Origin: Pirellulales bacterium
GTDB taxonomy: Bacteria > Planctomycetota > Planctomycetia > Pirellulales > JAEUIK01
Assembly: GCA_019636335.1 (NCBI GenBank)
Contig: JAHBXR010000006.1
Location: forward strand, 62,001-126,000
Direction: 5' to 3'
DNA length: 64,000 nt
Made by a program: the position numbers and the translations under genes. This document shows, in pieces, positions 55,360-64,000 of this stretch. The number at the start of each line of letters is the position of its first letter. The first letter of the stretch is position 1. The notes beneath the pieces are model-generated. The model was not told the DNA's origin, ran no database searches, and saw only the letters and a list, made by a program, of their open reading frames with translations.

Positions 55360-56409
55360 CTAACGCTGGAAAATTGGGAGATAATTGTTGGGAATCTGCA
55401 GCACGATCGAGGCCATCGCGGTGCCATACTCCGAGCAGATCGAATCGACCCAGGAGCCATCGGGGTGCTGCTGCGAGACGAGCTCGTCGCGGATCGCCGG
55501 ATACCAGCGGGTCCAATGATCGCCCCCGGCATGCCACATCGCCTGCACCGCGTAATAGTGGCCGTAGAAGTAATGACTCTCGCGCTTGAACGATCCGCCG
55601 CGCGGAAGTTGCTCCATCAGATACTTGAGCCCCTTGTCGACCTCGGGCCCTTCGTAGATGCCGGCGCTATAAAGTGCGACGACCCCGGCGGCCGAGCGCG
55701 GAAAGGCACTGGCCCCGCCTTGAATCATGTACATGAAGCCACCATCGGCATTCTGGCTGCGCTTGACGTAATCGATGCAGCGGACGATCGTCTCGTTGGG
55801 CACGCTGATGCCCGCGTTGCGTGCGGCGCGCAGAGCCATCACCTGGCAGATCGTGACCGAGATGTCCGCATCGCGGCGCTGCGGCTGATAGCGCCAGCCC
55901 CCTTCGTCGTTCTGCGTCTCGACAATAAGCTGCACCGCCTTCCCCAGCTTCTCGCGCAGCTCGGGACGTTTACTCATGCCATAGGTTTCGGCCAGAAACA
56001 TCGTGGCGAAACCGTGGCCGTACATCGGCCCGTGACTCGATGCCCCCTCGACGGTAATGAAGCCGCTGTCCTCGGTATGGGCGAGGATAAAGTCGACGCA
56101 GCGTTCTGATTCCTTGCCGTAGGGACCACGTCCGGGCGTGCTGCCATTGCCCATGAACGCCATGCCGGCCAGGGCACAGACGGCCACGTTCTTGCTATAC
56201 CCGCCACTGCCGAACGAACCATCTTCCTGCTGCCGAGACGCCAGGAAGGACAGGCCGGCATCGACGGCCTTGCGCGAAGCGGGCGTGACGAATTGCCCCG
56301 CCGTCTGCTCGGGACTTTCAGGCTCTGCCAACACAGGCCGGTTGCCCGCCAGCAAGACCAGCCCCAGCACCGCGCACGCGACCGGGGCACGCACGACATG
56401 TCGGAACAT
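55360..56409 (-). CDS. Secreted prenyltransferase/squalene-cyclase repeat protein
   Basis: 349 residues from ATG 56409 with a signal peptide (ACAVLGLVLLAGNRPVLAEP). An alpha/alpha toroid made of repeats such as SFLASRQQEDGSFGSGGYSK, VETQNDEGGWRYQPQRRDAD, KRSQNADGGFMYMIQGG and LVSQQHPDGSWVDSI, each with the QxxDGG/S turn. Used in terpene cyclases but also in non-enzymatic planctomycete proteins; the DXDD-type cyclase motif is not evident, so an enzyme role is unlikely. Confidence 0.85.
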   Translation of the reverse strand: MFRHVVRAPVACAVLGLVLLAGNRPVLAEPESPEQTAGQFVTPASRKAVDAGLSFLASRQQEDGSFGSGGYSKNVAVCALAGMAFMGNGSTPGRGPYGKESERCVDFILAHTEDSGFITVEGASSHGPMYGHGFATMFLAETYGMSKRPELREKLGKAVQLIVETQNDEGGWRYQPQRRDADISVTICQVMALRAARNAGISVPNETIVRCIDYVKRSQNADGGFMYMIQGGASAFPRSAAGVVALYSAGIYEGPEVDKGLKYLMEQLPRGGSFKRESHYFYGHYYAVQAMWHAGGDHWTRWYPAIRDELVSQQHPDGSWVDSICSEYGTAMASIVLQIPNNYLPIFQR

Positions 56410-56455
56410 GGCTGGCACTCCCTTGGCTCGCAACGACGGTGCAATCACACGCGCT

Positions 56456-57286
56456 CTATTTCTGCGGTTGCTCTTCGGCCAGGCGGCGGAAGTACTGTTC
56501 GATCAGCAGCTCGTACTTCGGCAAAAACTGCTCGATCGATGCATTGAGCATCATCTCTCGTTCGCGTTCGGGCAAGTGCCCCCACAAATGCTTCATCCTC
56601 TCGCGCACCTGTCCCGGATCGGGACGCAACGCTCGATCGGCTCTCAGCCGTTCGGTGCTGTCGCTGGCCGGCCGGTCGTCCTGGGGCTCGCCCTGCTGTT
56701 TCTGCTGGTTCTCTTGCTGGGCCTGCTCGGGCTTCGATCGCCGGGCCTGCTGCTCGCCCGAGCTGCCACTGCTCGAGGATTTCGACTTCGAGCGTTTCGC
56801 CTGCTTCATGGCTTCGTCGATCATCTGCTCGAGATCCGAGACGATTTTCGTCTGCAGCTCGCGCGTCTCCTGGTCCGTCTTGGACCGCGTGAGACGGTTC
56901 TCGACCTCGCGCATCGTGCGTGCTACCCGCCCCAGGCGATTCTCTTCGCCGGCTTGTTCCTGCTCTCCTTCGCCCAGCTCGCGCATCAATTCCTCGTCGA
57001 GCGGGTCGGTCTCGCGGCCCGCCGGCGCCGCCTCGTCCTTATCATCTGGCTTCGATGCGGGAGGTTGGGCCGCGGGAGCGGCCTTCGAAGCGGGCTTTCG
57101 CGAGGGCGGGGGCGTGTCTTCCAGTTCTTTCAGCAGCTCGTCGTCGAGCGAATCGGCCGCAGCGTCGTCCCCCGCGTTCGGCGCAGCCGCGCTGCCCGCC
57201 CGAACCACCGCGGGCACGCCCCCCCCCAGCAACGCGCCGAGCAGCAAGAGCAGGGCGATCCGCAAGTTCTTCGGCGCGACATTCAT
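56456..57286 (-). CDS. Secreted charged helical protein of the DUF4175 operon
   Basis: 276 residues, signal peptide RIALLLLLGALLGGGVPAVV. The rest is highly charged and rich in Glu, Gln, Arg and Ser, with a predicted coiled coil (EVENRLTRSKTDQETRELQT) and a C-terminal helical LWGHLPEREREMMLNASIEQ block that resembles planctomycete proteins associated with DUF4175. The start overlaps the stop of the DUF4175 gene (57283-57286), so the two are coupled. Function unknown. Confidence 0.75.
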   Translation of the reverse strand: MNVAPKNLRIALLLLLGALLGGGVPAVVRAGSAAAPNAGDDAAADSLDDELLKELEDTPPPSRKPASKAAPAAQPPASKPDDKDEAAPAGRETDPLDEELMRELGEGEQEQAGEENRLGRVARTMREVENRLTRSKTDQETRELQTKIVSDLEQMIDEAMKQAKRSKSKSSSSGSSGEQQARRSKPEQAQQENQQKQQGEPQDDRPASDSTERLRADRALRPDPGQVRERMKHLWGHLPEREREMMLNASIEQFLPKYELLIEQYFRRLAEEQPQK

Positions 57287-60200
57287 GGTTCGAGCTCCAA
57301 CTCTAATTCTGCCTCATCCGGCTCTCCAGTACCACGCCCCGGCCTGGGCGCGGGGTCCTGGCGTTCGAGATCCAGCTCGTCGGGCTCTTCGGGGGCCGGG
57401 GCACGCTCGATCAAACTTTGCAGCAAATCGGCCAATTCGCCCTGTTCTTGACCGAGTGCGGTGTATTCAACCTGCTGATCCTCGGTGAGCGAACCGTTCT
57501 GCTGATAGGCGTCATCCATCTCGAGCGTGCGACGATTGATCTCTTCCTGCATCAATTTGATCAGCTTGAGTTGCGAGACGTTGGCAATGGCATCCCCTTC
57601 GGATTGATTCTGAGTTTGGCCTTCGCCCCCCTGCTGGTCATCCTGCTGCTGGCCCCCCGGATCGTCTTTGGCCAGGTCGAGCGCCGACACCAGTTGGGCG
57701 AGCCTCGTCAGTGCCTGCGCGACGGCACGCTGTGCCGGCAGGCCCGTCTCACGGCGTTCGAGCAAGTCGGCGGCGCGGCGCATGTCGCGTCCGGCCCCCT
57801 GCAGGGCCAGCCGAAACGCGGCAGCGGCCGATAGTCGCTCGGCCAGCTCCGCGGCTGCCGCTTCGAGCGTGGCCTGCTGACGTGCCAGCTCGCGCAGGCT
57901 GAGAATCTGCGCCCGAGTCAGATTCGATTTTTCCTTCCGCAGCTCGTCGAGACGGACGGTCTCGGCCTGCACGCCTTGCTGGCTATCGCGCAGCGCCGCG
58001 AGCTCGTCGCGCATGCGGCGCAACTGCTCGAACGCCAGGTCCGCTTCGGCCTGTTGGCGTGCCTGGGCAAGCTGCTCTTGCGCGGCTTCCAGATCCCGTT
58101 CGGCGCGTTGCGCCCCCTGCGAGGCTTCGCCCGCGTCTCCCTGTTCGCCCTGTTGCCCCGCCTGCTGCATGCTCGACCCGGCACGCGCCATCGACTGCGC
58201 TGCGTCGTTGGCCTGGAGACGCTGCAACCGCCGCGCCAGGCGTTCGGCCTCTTGCTGCAATTCCTGCTGACGGCGGGTCAGCCGTTCCAACTCGCGGCGC
58301 CGCTCCTCGGCATTGGGGATCTGCGCTGCCTTCTGCATTCGCTTGCGCAGGCCTTCTTGTTCTTGTTCGATCTTGGCGAGTTGCTTTTCGGCCTCGCGCA
58401 ACTTGGCCACCAGCCGCTCCAGCTCGTTCTCGCGCCGGTTCGACAACACGTCGAGCATCTCTTGCAGATTCTCGGCGATTTGCTGGTGCTGCTGCGCGGC
58501 CTGGCCGATTTGATTGCCCTCGACATGGCGCGCCGCGTCGCGCATCGCTCCCCCCAGCCCCGATTGACGCGAGGCATGCACCGCGTCGTTCAACGTGTCG
58601 GCCGCCAGGGGGTCTTCCTCGGCCAGCGTTTTTTTCGCCTCGGACATCTGCTGCTCGAGCGCTTCGAGCCGGCGCGCAAGATCGACCTGTCGCGCACCGA
58701 GCTTCTTGAGATCGGCCTGCTGCTGGGGCGTGAGCTCTTGCGCGTCGAGCGACACCGTTTCGCGGCCGAGCCTGGCCGTCTCTTCGGTCAGCGCCTGTTG
58801 TTCGCGCTGCAGGGCGCCGACTTCGCGGTGAAATCGCCGGTAATTGTCCCACTGCGACAAGTCTCCCAACATGCGCTCGAGCGAAGCGAGCACGGCATCC
58901 TGCTGCTGCCCGGCGCGGGCCAGCGCGTCGGACGTGGCCCGGGCATCCCCCTCGTCGCGCATTTCCGCCTGCCCCTGCTTGAGAGCATTGGTCAACTCGC
59001 GGGCGATCTCGGGCAAATGATCGGCTGCCACCTGCTCGAGCTGCTTCGAGAGCTCGGACATGCGACGTTCGAGATCGGGACTGTCGACCTTGTTGTTCCG
59101 CAGATCCTCGAGCAACCCCGCGATCTGCGCCTGCACGCCTTCATGCGGGCTGGACAGCTCGCGATCGACCTGCCGCTGAGCGAGCTCCGCCCCCTGCAGG
59201 TGATCGAGGTCTTGCTGCTTGAGCTGGCCCACCTCGTTGAGCTGGATCTCGAGATTTTTCACCTGGTTGCGGGCATCGCGCTCGAGCTTCATCACGCGCG
59301 ACAACTCCCCCAGGATGAATTTCTGACGCTCGGCCAGGCGATCCTGCAATTCGGCGGGGCTGATGATCGTGATCCGCCGTGGGGGACTTTCTCCCCCTTG
59401 GGGCTGATAGTCGCTAGCCGCCGACCAGAAGTCGAGCTGCGCGCCGCGCGGCAGATTCAACGAGGCCAAGTCCCACGCATACTCGAGCGATCGTGTCTCG
59501 CCCGGCAGCGTCGTGGCCGCCAGCATCTCCGCGGTCGGCGCCGGCGCCGCAGGCGGACCTGCATAAAGCGGCAACGACTCGAATCTTGGTTCTGACTCTT
59601 GTGCAGGCTCCTGAGCTGCCGCTCCCTCTCCTTCAGCCTGGGCCTGCTTGCCGGGCACGCTGACGACAGGCTCCGGCGCGGCGGCGGGCGATTCCGTCAA
59701 GGCTGTGTCGAGACGACGATAGCGCAGCCAGGCGTCGTGAATGGCAAGATCGTCTTTCACCGTCACCCGCACAGGCACGACCGCTTCGGCCGTGACATAG
59801 ATGTTCGCCTCGGGCTGCTCCATCGATACATGCGGCGGCAAGTCGGCCACTGCGCGAACTTCGTAGCGGGTATCTTCGCCTCCGACGAGCCCCTCGCTAT
59901 CCTCGAGCAGAATTCGATACGAGCCGCTGCGCGCGATGACAAACGCCGGATCGGCGTTCGCGGCCAGCGCGAAGCCGAGACCATCGGGCGCCACCTCGGC
60001 CGGCACGTTGGCGCCATCCTCCAAGGCGATCGTGGCGCTGTGGATCGGCTTGGTTGTGGTCCCCTGCATCTCGACCCGCGTCCCCACCAGGGCACGCAGA
60101 TGTCGCTCGAGACGGCGCGGCGGCCAACTGGTGTACTCCGGATAGTGAACCATGACGGTCAGCGTATCGAGCGCCGGTGGCTCCACCACCTCGAGCTCGA

Positions 60201-61026
60201 CCCACGGCATGGAGCGGTCGTCTCCTCCCACCGCACGGTAAGCGAACGGTCGGATCACCCCCTCCAGGCGACCGACCATCGCGTCTCCCAACCGCACCAT
60301 GTCGACTTGTTCGACCGTCGAGCTTCCTTCGTAGCGGTACTCGAGACGCACGTCGCTCGGTAACTCCGCCCCCTCGGCGTCGACGACTTCCAGCTCGAGC
60401 GATCGTCCGATCGCCAGGCGATGAATGGCCTGCCGAAACACCAGGTGATTCTTTTGCGGCCAGGCGATGTCTTCGAGCGGATGAATGAGTCGCGCCACCG
60501 CCACCCGCGCCGAGGTCGGATCGCACAGCACGACCGCCAGCGCCACGATCGACATGGCCCCCCCCGCGATTACCGAACGTCGCACGGGGCGCAAGTCGAA
60601 CAAGTCGCGCCAATGGAGCTTCTCGGCCTCCTGCTCGGTTTGGATCACGACGGCGCGGCGCAGCGCGGCCGAACCGGCATAAGGCTCGTCCTCGGCTTGC
60701 CGCAGGAACTGCACGGCACTGGCCAGACGGTCGTTCAGATGCGGATAGCGGCGTTCGATGCGAAGCGCGACATCGACGTCGTCGAGTCGTGTGAGCAGGC
60801 CCCGCAACAGGTAGTGATAGACCGTCCACAGCACCAAGGCAGCAACGAACAGACTGCTCATGATCCGCAGACCGCGATCCTCGAAGCGTACCAGGTAATC
60901 GAGCAGGCCCACCGCCACGACCGCCGCCACGACAAACGCCACCACCCGGCCTGCGCCAAACAACGCGGCCAGCCCCCGCGCGCGGCGGCGAACTTCCGCG
61001 ATCTTGCGTTCGATGGGATGTGGCAT
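57283..61026 (-). CDS. Large coiled-coil membrane protein (DUF4175-like)
   Basis: 1247 residues. Two membrane helices in the first 75 residues (VVAFVVAAVVAVGLLDYLVR; SSLFVAALVLWTVYHYLLR), then ERRYPHLNDRLASAVQFLRQ, the DUF4175 hallmark, a beta-rich middle to about residue 560, and a very long charged coiled coil from ~570 to ~1150 full of Gln, Glu and Leu. The Pro/Gln-rich end is less ordered. In planctomycetes this family lies beside the vWA/BatA cluster, as here; it may be a scaffold of a MoxR-type cell-envelope complex. Confidence 0.88.
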   Translation of the reverse strand: MPHPIERKIAEVRRRARGLAALFGAGRVVAFVVAAVVAVGLLDYLVRFEDRGLRIMSSLFVAALVLWTVYHYLLRGLLTRLDDVDVALRIERRYPHLNDRLASAVQFLRQAEDEPYAGSAALRRAVVIQTEQEAEKLHWRDLFDLRPVRRSVIAGGAMSIVALAVVLCDPTSARVAVARLIHPLEDIAWPQKNHLVFRQAIHRLAIGRSLELEVVDAEGAELPSDVRLEYRYEGSSTVEQVDMVRLGDAMVGRLEGVIRPFAYRAVGGDDRSMPWVELEVVEPPALDTLTVMVHYPEYTSWPPRRLERHLRALVGTRVEMQGTTTKPIHSATIALEDGANVPAEVAPDGLGFALAANADPAFVIARSGSYRILLEDSEGLVGGEDTRYEVRAVADLPPHVSMEQPEANIYVTAEAVVPVRVTVKDDLAIHDAWLRYRRLDTALTESPAAAPEPVVSVPGKQAQAEGEGAAAQEPAQESEPRFESLPLYAGPPAAPAPTAEMLAATTLPGETRSLEYAWDLASLNLPRGAQLDFWSAASDYQPQGGESPPRRITIISPAELQDRLAERQKFILGELSRVMKLERDARNQVKNLEIQLNEVGQLKQQDLDHLQGAELAQRQVDRELSSPHEGVQAQIAGLLEDLRNNKVDSPDLERRMSELSKQLEQVAADHLPEIARELTNALKQGQAEMRDEGDARATSDALARAGQQQDAVLASLERMLGDLSQWDNYRRFHREVGALQREQQALTEETARLGRETVSLDAQELTPQQQADLKKLGARQVDLARRLEALEQQMSEAKKTLAEEDPLAADTLNDAVHASRQSGLGGAMRDAARHVEGNQIGQAAQQHQQIAENLQEMLDVLSNRRENELERLVAKLREAEKQLAKIEQEQEGLRKRMQKAAQIPNAEERRRELERLTRRQQELQQEAERLARRLQRLQANDAAQSMARAGSSMQQAGQQGEQGDAGEASQGAQRAERDLEAAQEQLAQARQQAEADLAFEQLRRMRDELAALRDSQQGVQAETVRLDELRKEKSNLTRAQILSLRELARQQATLEAAAAELAERLSAAAAFRLALQGAGRDMRRAADLLERRETGLPAQRAVAQALTRLAQLVSALDLAKDDPGGQQQDDQQGGEGQTQNQSEGDAIANVSQLKLIKLMQEEINRRTLEMDDAYQQNGSLTEDQQVEYTALGQEQGELADLLQSLIERAPAPEEPDELDLERQDPAPRPGRGTGEPDEAELELELEP

Positions 61027-61059
61027 GTGTCGGCCTTCGTCCGGGGCTATCCGCTCGAC

Positions 61060-63441
61060 TTACATCAATCCCTGGTGCTTCCGCAGTAACCATTCGCCGC
61101 TGATGAGCGCCAGGAATAGCGCCAACAGTGGCCACCGATTCCACAAGCTGACCGGCGGCAACGACTCGATCGGAATCTGCCGTCCGCGGGGCAGATCGTC
61201 GACCAGCCGGCGGGCCGTATGGAGATCGTACGTACGTCCTTCGGTCTGTTCCGCGGCTCGTTCCAGCTCGGCACGGTCGGTGCGAACCTGCTCGAACTCG
61301 CCCGGCGGCGCCACCACCACGAAATCGGTGGCCGGGGCCTGACCCTCGAGCGTCGGCTCGGCCACCCAGGCGTGGTAGCTGCCCGCGACCGGCCGCGAGA
61401 ACGTCCCTTCAAAAATACCGCGGTTCGAGGCGTTACGCCGGAGTTGTATTGGTCGCTTTTGCCGCCCTTCTTGTTCCAAGACGACCGAAACCCCCTCGTC
61501 GTTGGCCGGCGCCAGCCGTTCATCGACGAATCGCACGCGCAGCCGAACGACCTCGCCCTGCTGGTATTCGCGCCGGTCGGTTGTCAGCTCGGCCGATCGA
61601 TCCTTGCCCAGCAACTTCGAACGACTAAGGTAGCGGATCGTCTGCACCCAGTAGCGGGCAAAATAGACATCTCCCACCTGGAACCGCCAGCGCCACGTGT
61701 CGTCGGTGGCGTGGAACAGCACCTTGCCGGCGCCGACGAACTGCATCGCCAGGATCGGCAACGGAGTGCCGTCGGCTGCCAGCCGCGTGGGATGCTCGGC
61801 CAGTACCCGCGCCGCCGGCTTCAAGGCGGCCATCTCGTACAGCCCGTACAAGCGGGGCAGGTTCTTCCAGATCGATTCGGTTTCGGCCGGCGTATCGCCG
61901 AGTTGCATCTGCGGGCTGGCAAGTCCGAGATCGGTCGGCGCGACCTGAAACCCCTCGTCCGACGACTGCGCGACGAAGACGTTCCCCGTCGACGAAAGGT
62001 CGACCGGCAGCAGCGGATCGATCGGCGTGCCACGGTATTCGCCCGGCGTGAAGAGCGGGCCGGCGATAAACACCACGCCTCCCCCCTTCTCGCTGACGAA
62101 GGCCGAAACGTCTCCCAGCATCGAACCGCTCAGAAACGCGGGATCGACGTCGCCAAAAATAATCACGTCGTAGGCAAACAACTCGTCACGCCGCGCCGGA
62201 AATGTGCGCAGCGCCGTGCGATCCTGCGCGGCGTATTCCGGATCCGATTCTTGTAACAGCGTGTGCAATTCGATCGTGCCGTCACGCTCCAGCATGTGCT
62301 TCAGATAACGGAACTCGAAGTTCGGATACGACTGTACGAAGAGCACGCGAATCTGTTCTTTGCGCACGCTGACGACGCGCTCGCGGGCATTGTTGTGATC
62401 GTGGGCCTCCCCGTCGAGCACGTCGACCTCGACGACATATTCGAACTCGCCCACCTCGGTCGGACGATACGGCAAACGCACGCGTTGCGGTTCGCCATCG
62501 CCACCCAGCGTCACCGGCAGCCGCGCCAACGGCTCGCTGCCGTTCTTTTCGCGTAGTCGCACTTCGACCTGGCGCCCTTGCAGGCCGGTGGCCGTCAGCT
62601 TGAACTCGAAATTGACGATATCGTTGACGAAGACGACTTCATCGACCAGCAGATCAGATAACTCGATATCGCGCACCGGCCGATCGCTGCCCAGCGCCAC
62701 GGAGTAGAGCGGCACTCCTTTCCGCCGGCAGACCAGCGCTGCGGCGGCCAGCGACTCGCCGTCCGTGTTGATGCCGTCGGTCAACAACACCATGGCGGCC
62801 GGCGGCGTGCCGCGCAAGTCGGCGAGCACGCTTTGAATGCCATCGCCCAGACGCGTCGACTCGCCGGTCGGTTCCAGGTGCCGCACGGCCGCTTCGATCT
62901 CCTGCACCGTGCCGGGCTGTTGCCGCGCCGCTGTCGAGACGGTGTAAAGCTTGAGCTTGTAGTCGCGATCGACGCCGCGCAATAAGGCGGCGTTGTCTTC
63001 GAGCAACACCGACTTGGCCAGATTGAGCCGCGTCGGCTCCTCGGCTCCGACCCCCTGGGCGCGGCTCTCGAACGCCGCGCGCTCGCGCTCGTCCTCATAG
63101 CGGTCGGCCACGCCCATGCTCGCCGAATCGTCGACGAGCACGACCACGTAGGGCAGCCCCGTACGCTCGAGCGAAAGCACGACTTCGGCGATCATGAACA
63201 GCAAGATCGCGAAGAGCGAGAGTCGTATGCCTCCCAACAGCGTGCGCAGCTTGGGCCCGGCCTCACCCCCTTCGCGAGCGTAGTTCCAGACGACGAACCC
63301 GACCACGAACAACACGAAGAGCACCGTGATCCAAGGGGCCCAACTCCAGGCGGAATTGAGCGTGTAGGCCGTACCTTCCCCGCTCTCGGCCGTTTCGATG
63401 CCGAGTAGGCGTTCGATCCAGGGCGGAAGGGAAGAGTTCAT
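61060..63441 (-). CDS. Membrane vWA-domain protein with GATase-like region
   Basis: 793 residues. Two N-terminal membrane helices (WITVLFVLFVVGFVVWNY; LSLFAILLFMIAEVVLSL), then a vWA domain with metal site DDSASMG (D104, S106, S108) and later ARGTPPAAMVLLTDGINTDG-like AAMVLLTDGINTDG. The central part carries a class-I-glutamine-amidotransferase-like region (VLFVQSYPNFEFRYLKHMLE; AYDVIIFGDVDPAFLSG; GGGVVFIAGPL), and the last helix ends GEWLLRKHQGLM. Typical of the BatA/MoxR-associated clusters. Overlaps its upstream gene by 4 nt and leaves 33 nt before the DUF4175 gene. Confidence 0.85.
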   Translation of the reverse strand: MNSSLPPWIERLLGIETAESGEGTAYTLNSAWSWAPWITVLFVLFVVGFVVWNYAREGGEAGPKLRTLLGGIRLSLFAILLFMIAEVVLSLERTGLPYVVVLVDDSASMGVADRYEDERERAAFESRAQGVGAEEPTRLNLAKSVLLEDNAALLRGVDRDYKLKLYTVSTAARQQPGTVQEIEAAVRHLEPTGESTRLGDGIQSVLADLRGTPPAAMVLLTDGINTDGESLAAAALVCRRKGVPLYSVALGSDRPVRDIELSDLLVDEVVFVNDIVNFEFKLTATGLQGRQVEVRLREKNGSEPLARLPVTLGGDGEPQRVRLPYRPTEVGEFEYVVEVDVLDGEAHDHNNARERVVSVRKEQIRVLFVQSYPNFEFRYLKHMLERDGTIELHTLLQESDPEYAAQDRTALRTFPARRDELFAYDVIIFGDVDPAFLSGSMLGDVSAFVSEKGGGVVFIAGPLFTPGEYRGTPIDPLLPVDLSSTGNVFVAQSSDEGFQVAPTDLGLASPQMQLGDTPAETESIWKNLPRLYGLYEMAALKPAARVLAEHPTRLAADGTPLPILAMQFVGAGKVLFHATDDTWRWRFQVGDVYFARYWVQTIRYLSRSKLLGKDRSAELTTDRREYQQGEVVRLRVRFVDERLAPANDEGVSVVLEQEGRQKRPIQLRRNASNRGIFEGTFSRPVAGSYHAWVAEPTLEGQAPATDFVVVAPPGEFEQVRTDRAELERAAEQTEGRTYDLHTARRLVDDLPRGRQIPIESLPPVSLWNRWPLLALFLALISGEWLLRKHQGLM

Positions 63442-64000
63442 ACGTGGTGATGCCCAAAACGCCGCGCCAGGTAAGTCTCGGTCAGCAGCAGCCCCAGCAC
63501 GCCATACAACAGCCAGCGGTGCAGCCGGCTACGCTGGCTGATCTCCCCCTGGGGACGCTCGTCGAGATCCTTCCAGGTGGTTTGATGAATTAGATCCACC
63601 CCCTCCCAGACGCCCGACCGCAACTCCTCGGCCTCGAGTTGCGTGAGATCGCTCTCGGCCGGGTCGACGTTCACCGCGAATAATTGCCGCGTCGCGGCAG
63701 GAGCCGCGAATCGGGCCTCGTAGATTCCGCTGCGATAGGTATCCGAGTAACTCCACACACCATCGCCTGGAGAAACCGGCACACGGATCGGCGGCAGTTC
63801 CGTATCGGAATTCGCCGGCGGCACCAGCGACACCGTGGCATCGCCCGACCAAGACGCTCCCCCACCACCCAGCGACGCCCCGACGAGCACGTTGCGCTGT
63901 CCAAGCTGACCACCCACCGCCGCCGAGACCAACTCTTGCACGATCGGCACGTAGCTGGCCCACATCGGCATGGGCGTCCACGAGATATCTGCCGAAGTCG
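63438..64000 (-). CDS. BatA-like membrane protein, N-terminus beyond the window
   Basis: At least 187 residues; the frame is open across the right edge, so the apparent start at 63971 is only an internal Met. The visible part reads (TSADISWTP)MPMWASYVPIVQELV, then a beta-sandwich (LPPIRVPVSPGDGVWSYSDT; ESDLTQLEAEELRSG) and a final membrane helix LLYGVLGLLLTETYLARRFG. This is the C-terminal part of a BatA/aerotolerance-type protein, first gene visible of the minus-strand string that ends at 49151. Confidence 0.8.
   Translation of the reverse strand, partial: TSADISWTPMPMWASYVPIVQELVSAAVGGQLGQRNVLVGASLGGGGASWSGDATVSLVPPANSDTELPPIRVPVSPGDGVWSYSDTYRSGIYEARFAAPAATRQLFAVNVDPAESDLTQLEAEELRSGVWEGVDLIHQTTWKDLDERPQGEISQRSRLHRWLLYGVLGLLLTETYLARRFGHHHV

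Overview
The window looks like a planctomycete chromosome of the Pirellulales/Pirellulaceae type. The evidence is the family repertoire: a cytochrome-DUF1549-DUF1553 protein next to a Tat-exported DUF1501 protein, a sugar-dehydrogenase propeller fused to c-type haem domains, DUF4175 and DUF4912 proteins, an NPCBM protein, a UVR-motif protein, and an ECF sigma factor paired with a Ser/Thr kinase. The first ~15.5 kb is visibly less GC-rich than the rest.

Region 1 (1-15.5 kb) is the right part of an integrated mobile element; its left end lies outside the window. The transfer module (7.4-15.5 kb) runs DUF6573, ribbon-helix-helix protein, phage-type Dam methylase, MobF relaxase-helicase, small membrane protein, TrwB-like coupling ATPase, excisionase-like HTH and tyrosine integrase. 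The integrase reading frame runs into the 3' end of a tRNA-Pro(GGG) gene, the probable attachment site. No VirB-type channel genes are visible, so the element may be mobilizable rather than self-transmissible. The cargo (0.8-7.3 kb) is a signalling cluster. An ECF sigma-Ser/Thr kinase pair is divergent from a four-gene operon: DUF3102 protein, TerY-like vWA protein, PP2C phosphatase and atypical kinase. The last three match the TerY-P triad, a proposed antiphage system. The DUF3102 protein appears to carry a decayed Dam-like domain, which makes this the most interesting candidate for an undescribed variant.

Region 2 (15.5-27.3 kb) is chromosomal. It holds infC, which must start at a non-canonical AUC codon, a small parvulin, a previously unmarked 49-codon relic of the 3' end of selB, a FadF-like haem/Fe-S oxidoreductase, purD, a papain-like protease, an SGNH hydrolase, larE, a UVR-motif protein and a DUF4912 protein. 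A palindromic repeat (GTCAGGTAC-N3-GTACCTGAC) occurs three times here, once overlapping the larE stop codon.

Region 3 (28.0-36.2 kb) is a complete F-type ATP synthase operon: atpZ-like, an extra membrane protein, then atpB, E, F, H, A, G, D and C. Subunits c and b both begin with signal-peptide-like extensions. Several hairpins and one 50-bp overlap may tune expression.

Region 4 (36.3-49.1 kb) contains a small hypothetical gene, aspS, a GT39-like membrane glycosyltransferase with a C-terminal repeat region, a solitary Eco57I-like DNA methyltransferase, a gene-poor stretch with a putative small transcript carrying a near-perfect anti-SD complement, a SAM methyltransferase, and the DUF1549/1553-DUF1501 pair. 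Region 5 (49.1-64 kb) is one long minus-strand gene string: a BatA-like fragment, a vWA/GATase-like protein, a DUF4175 coiled-coil protein, a small secreted protein, a prenyltransferase-repeat protein, an NPCBM protein, a HAD phosphatase, a Tat-exported protein and a PQQ-type dehydrogenase-cytochrome.

All domain calls come from reading motifs by eye; no database search was run.
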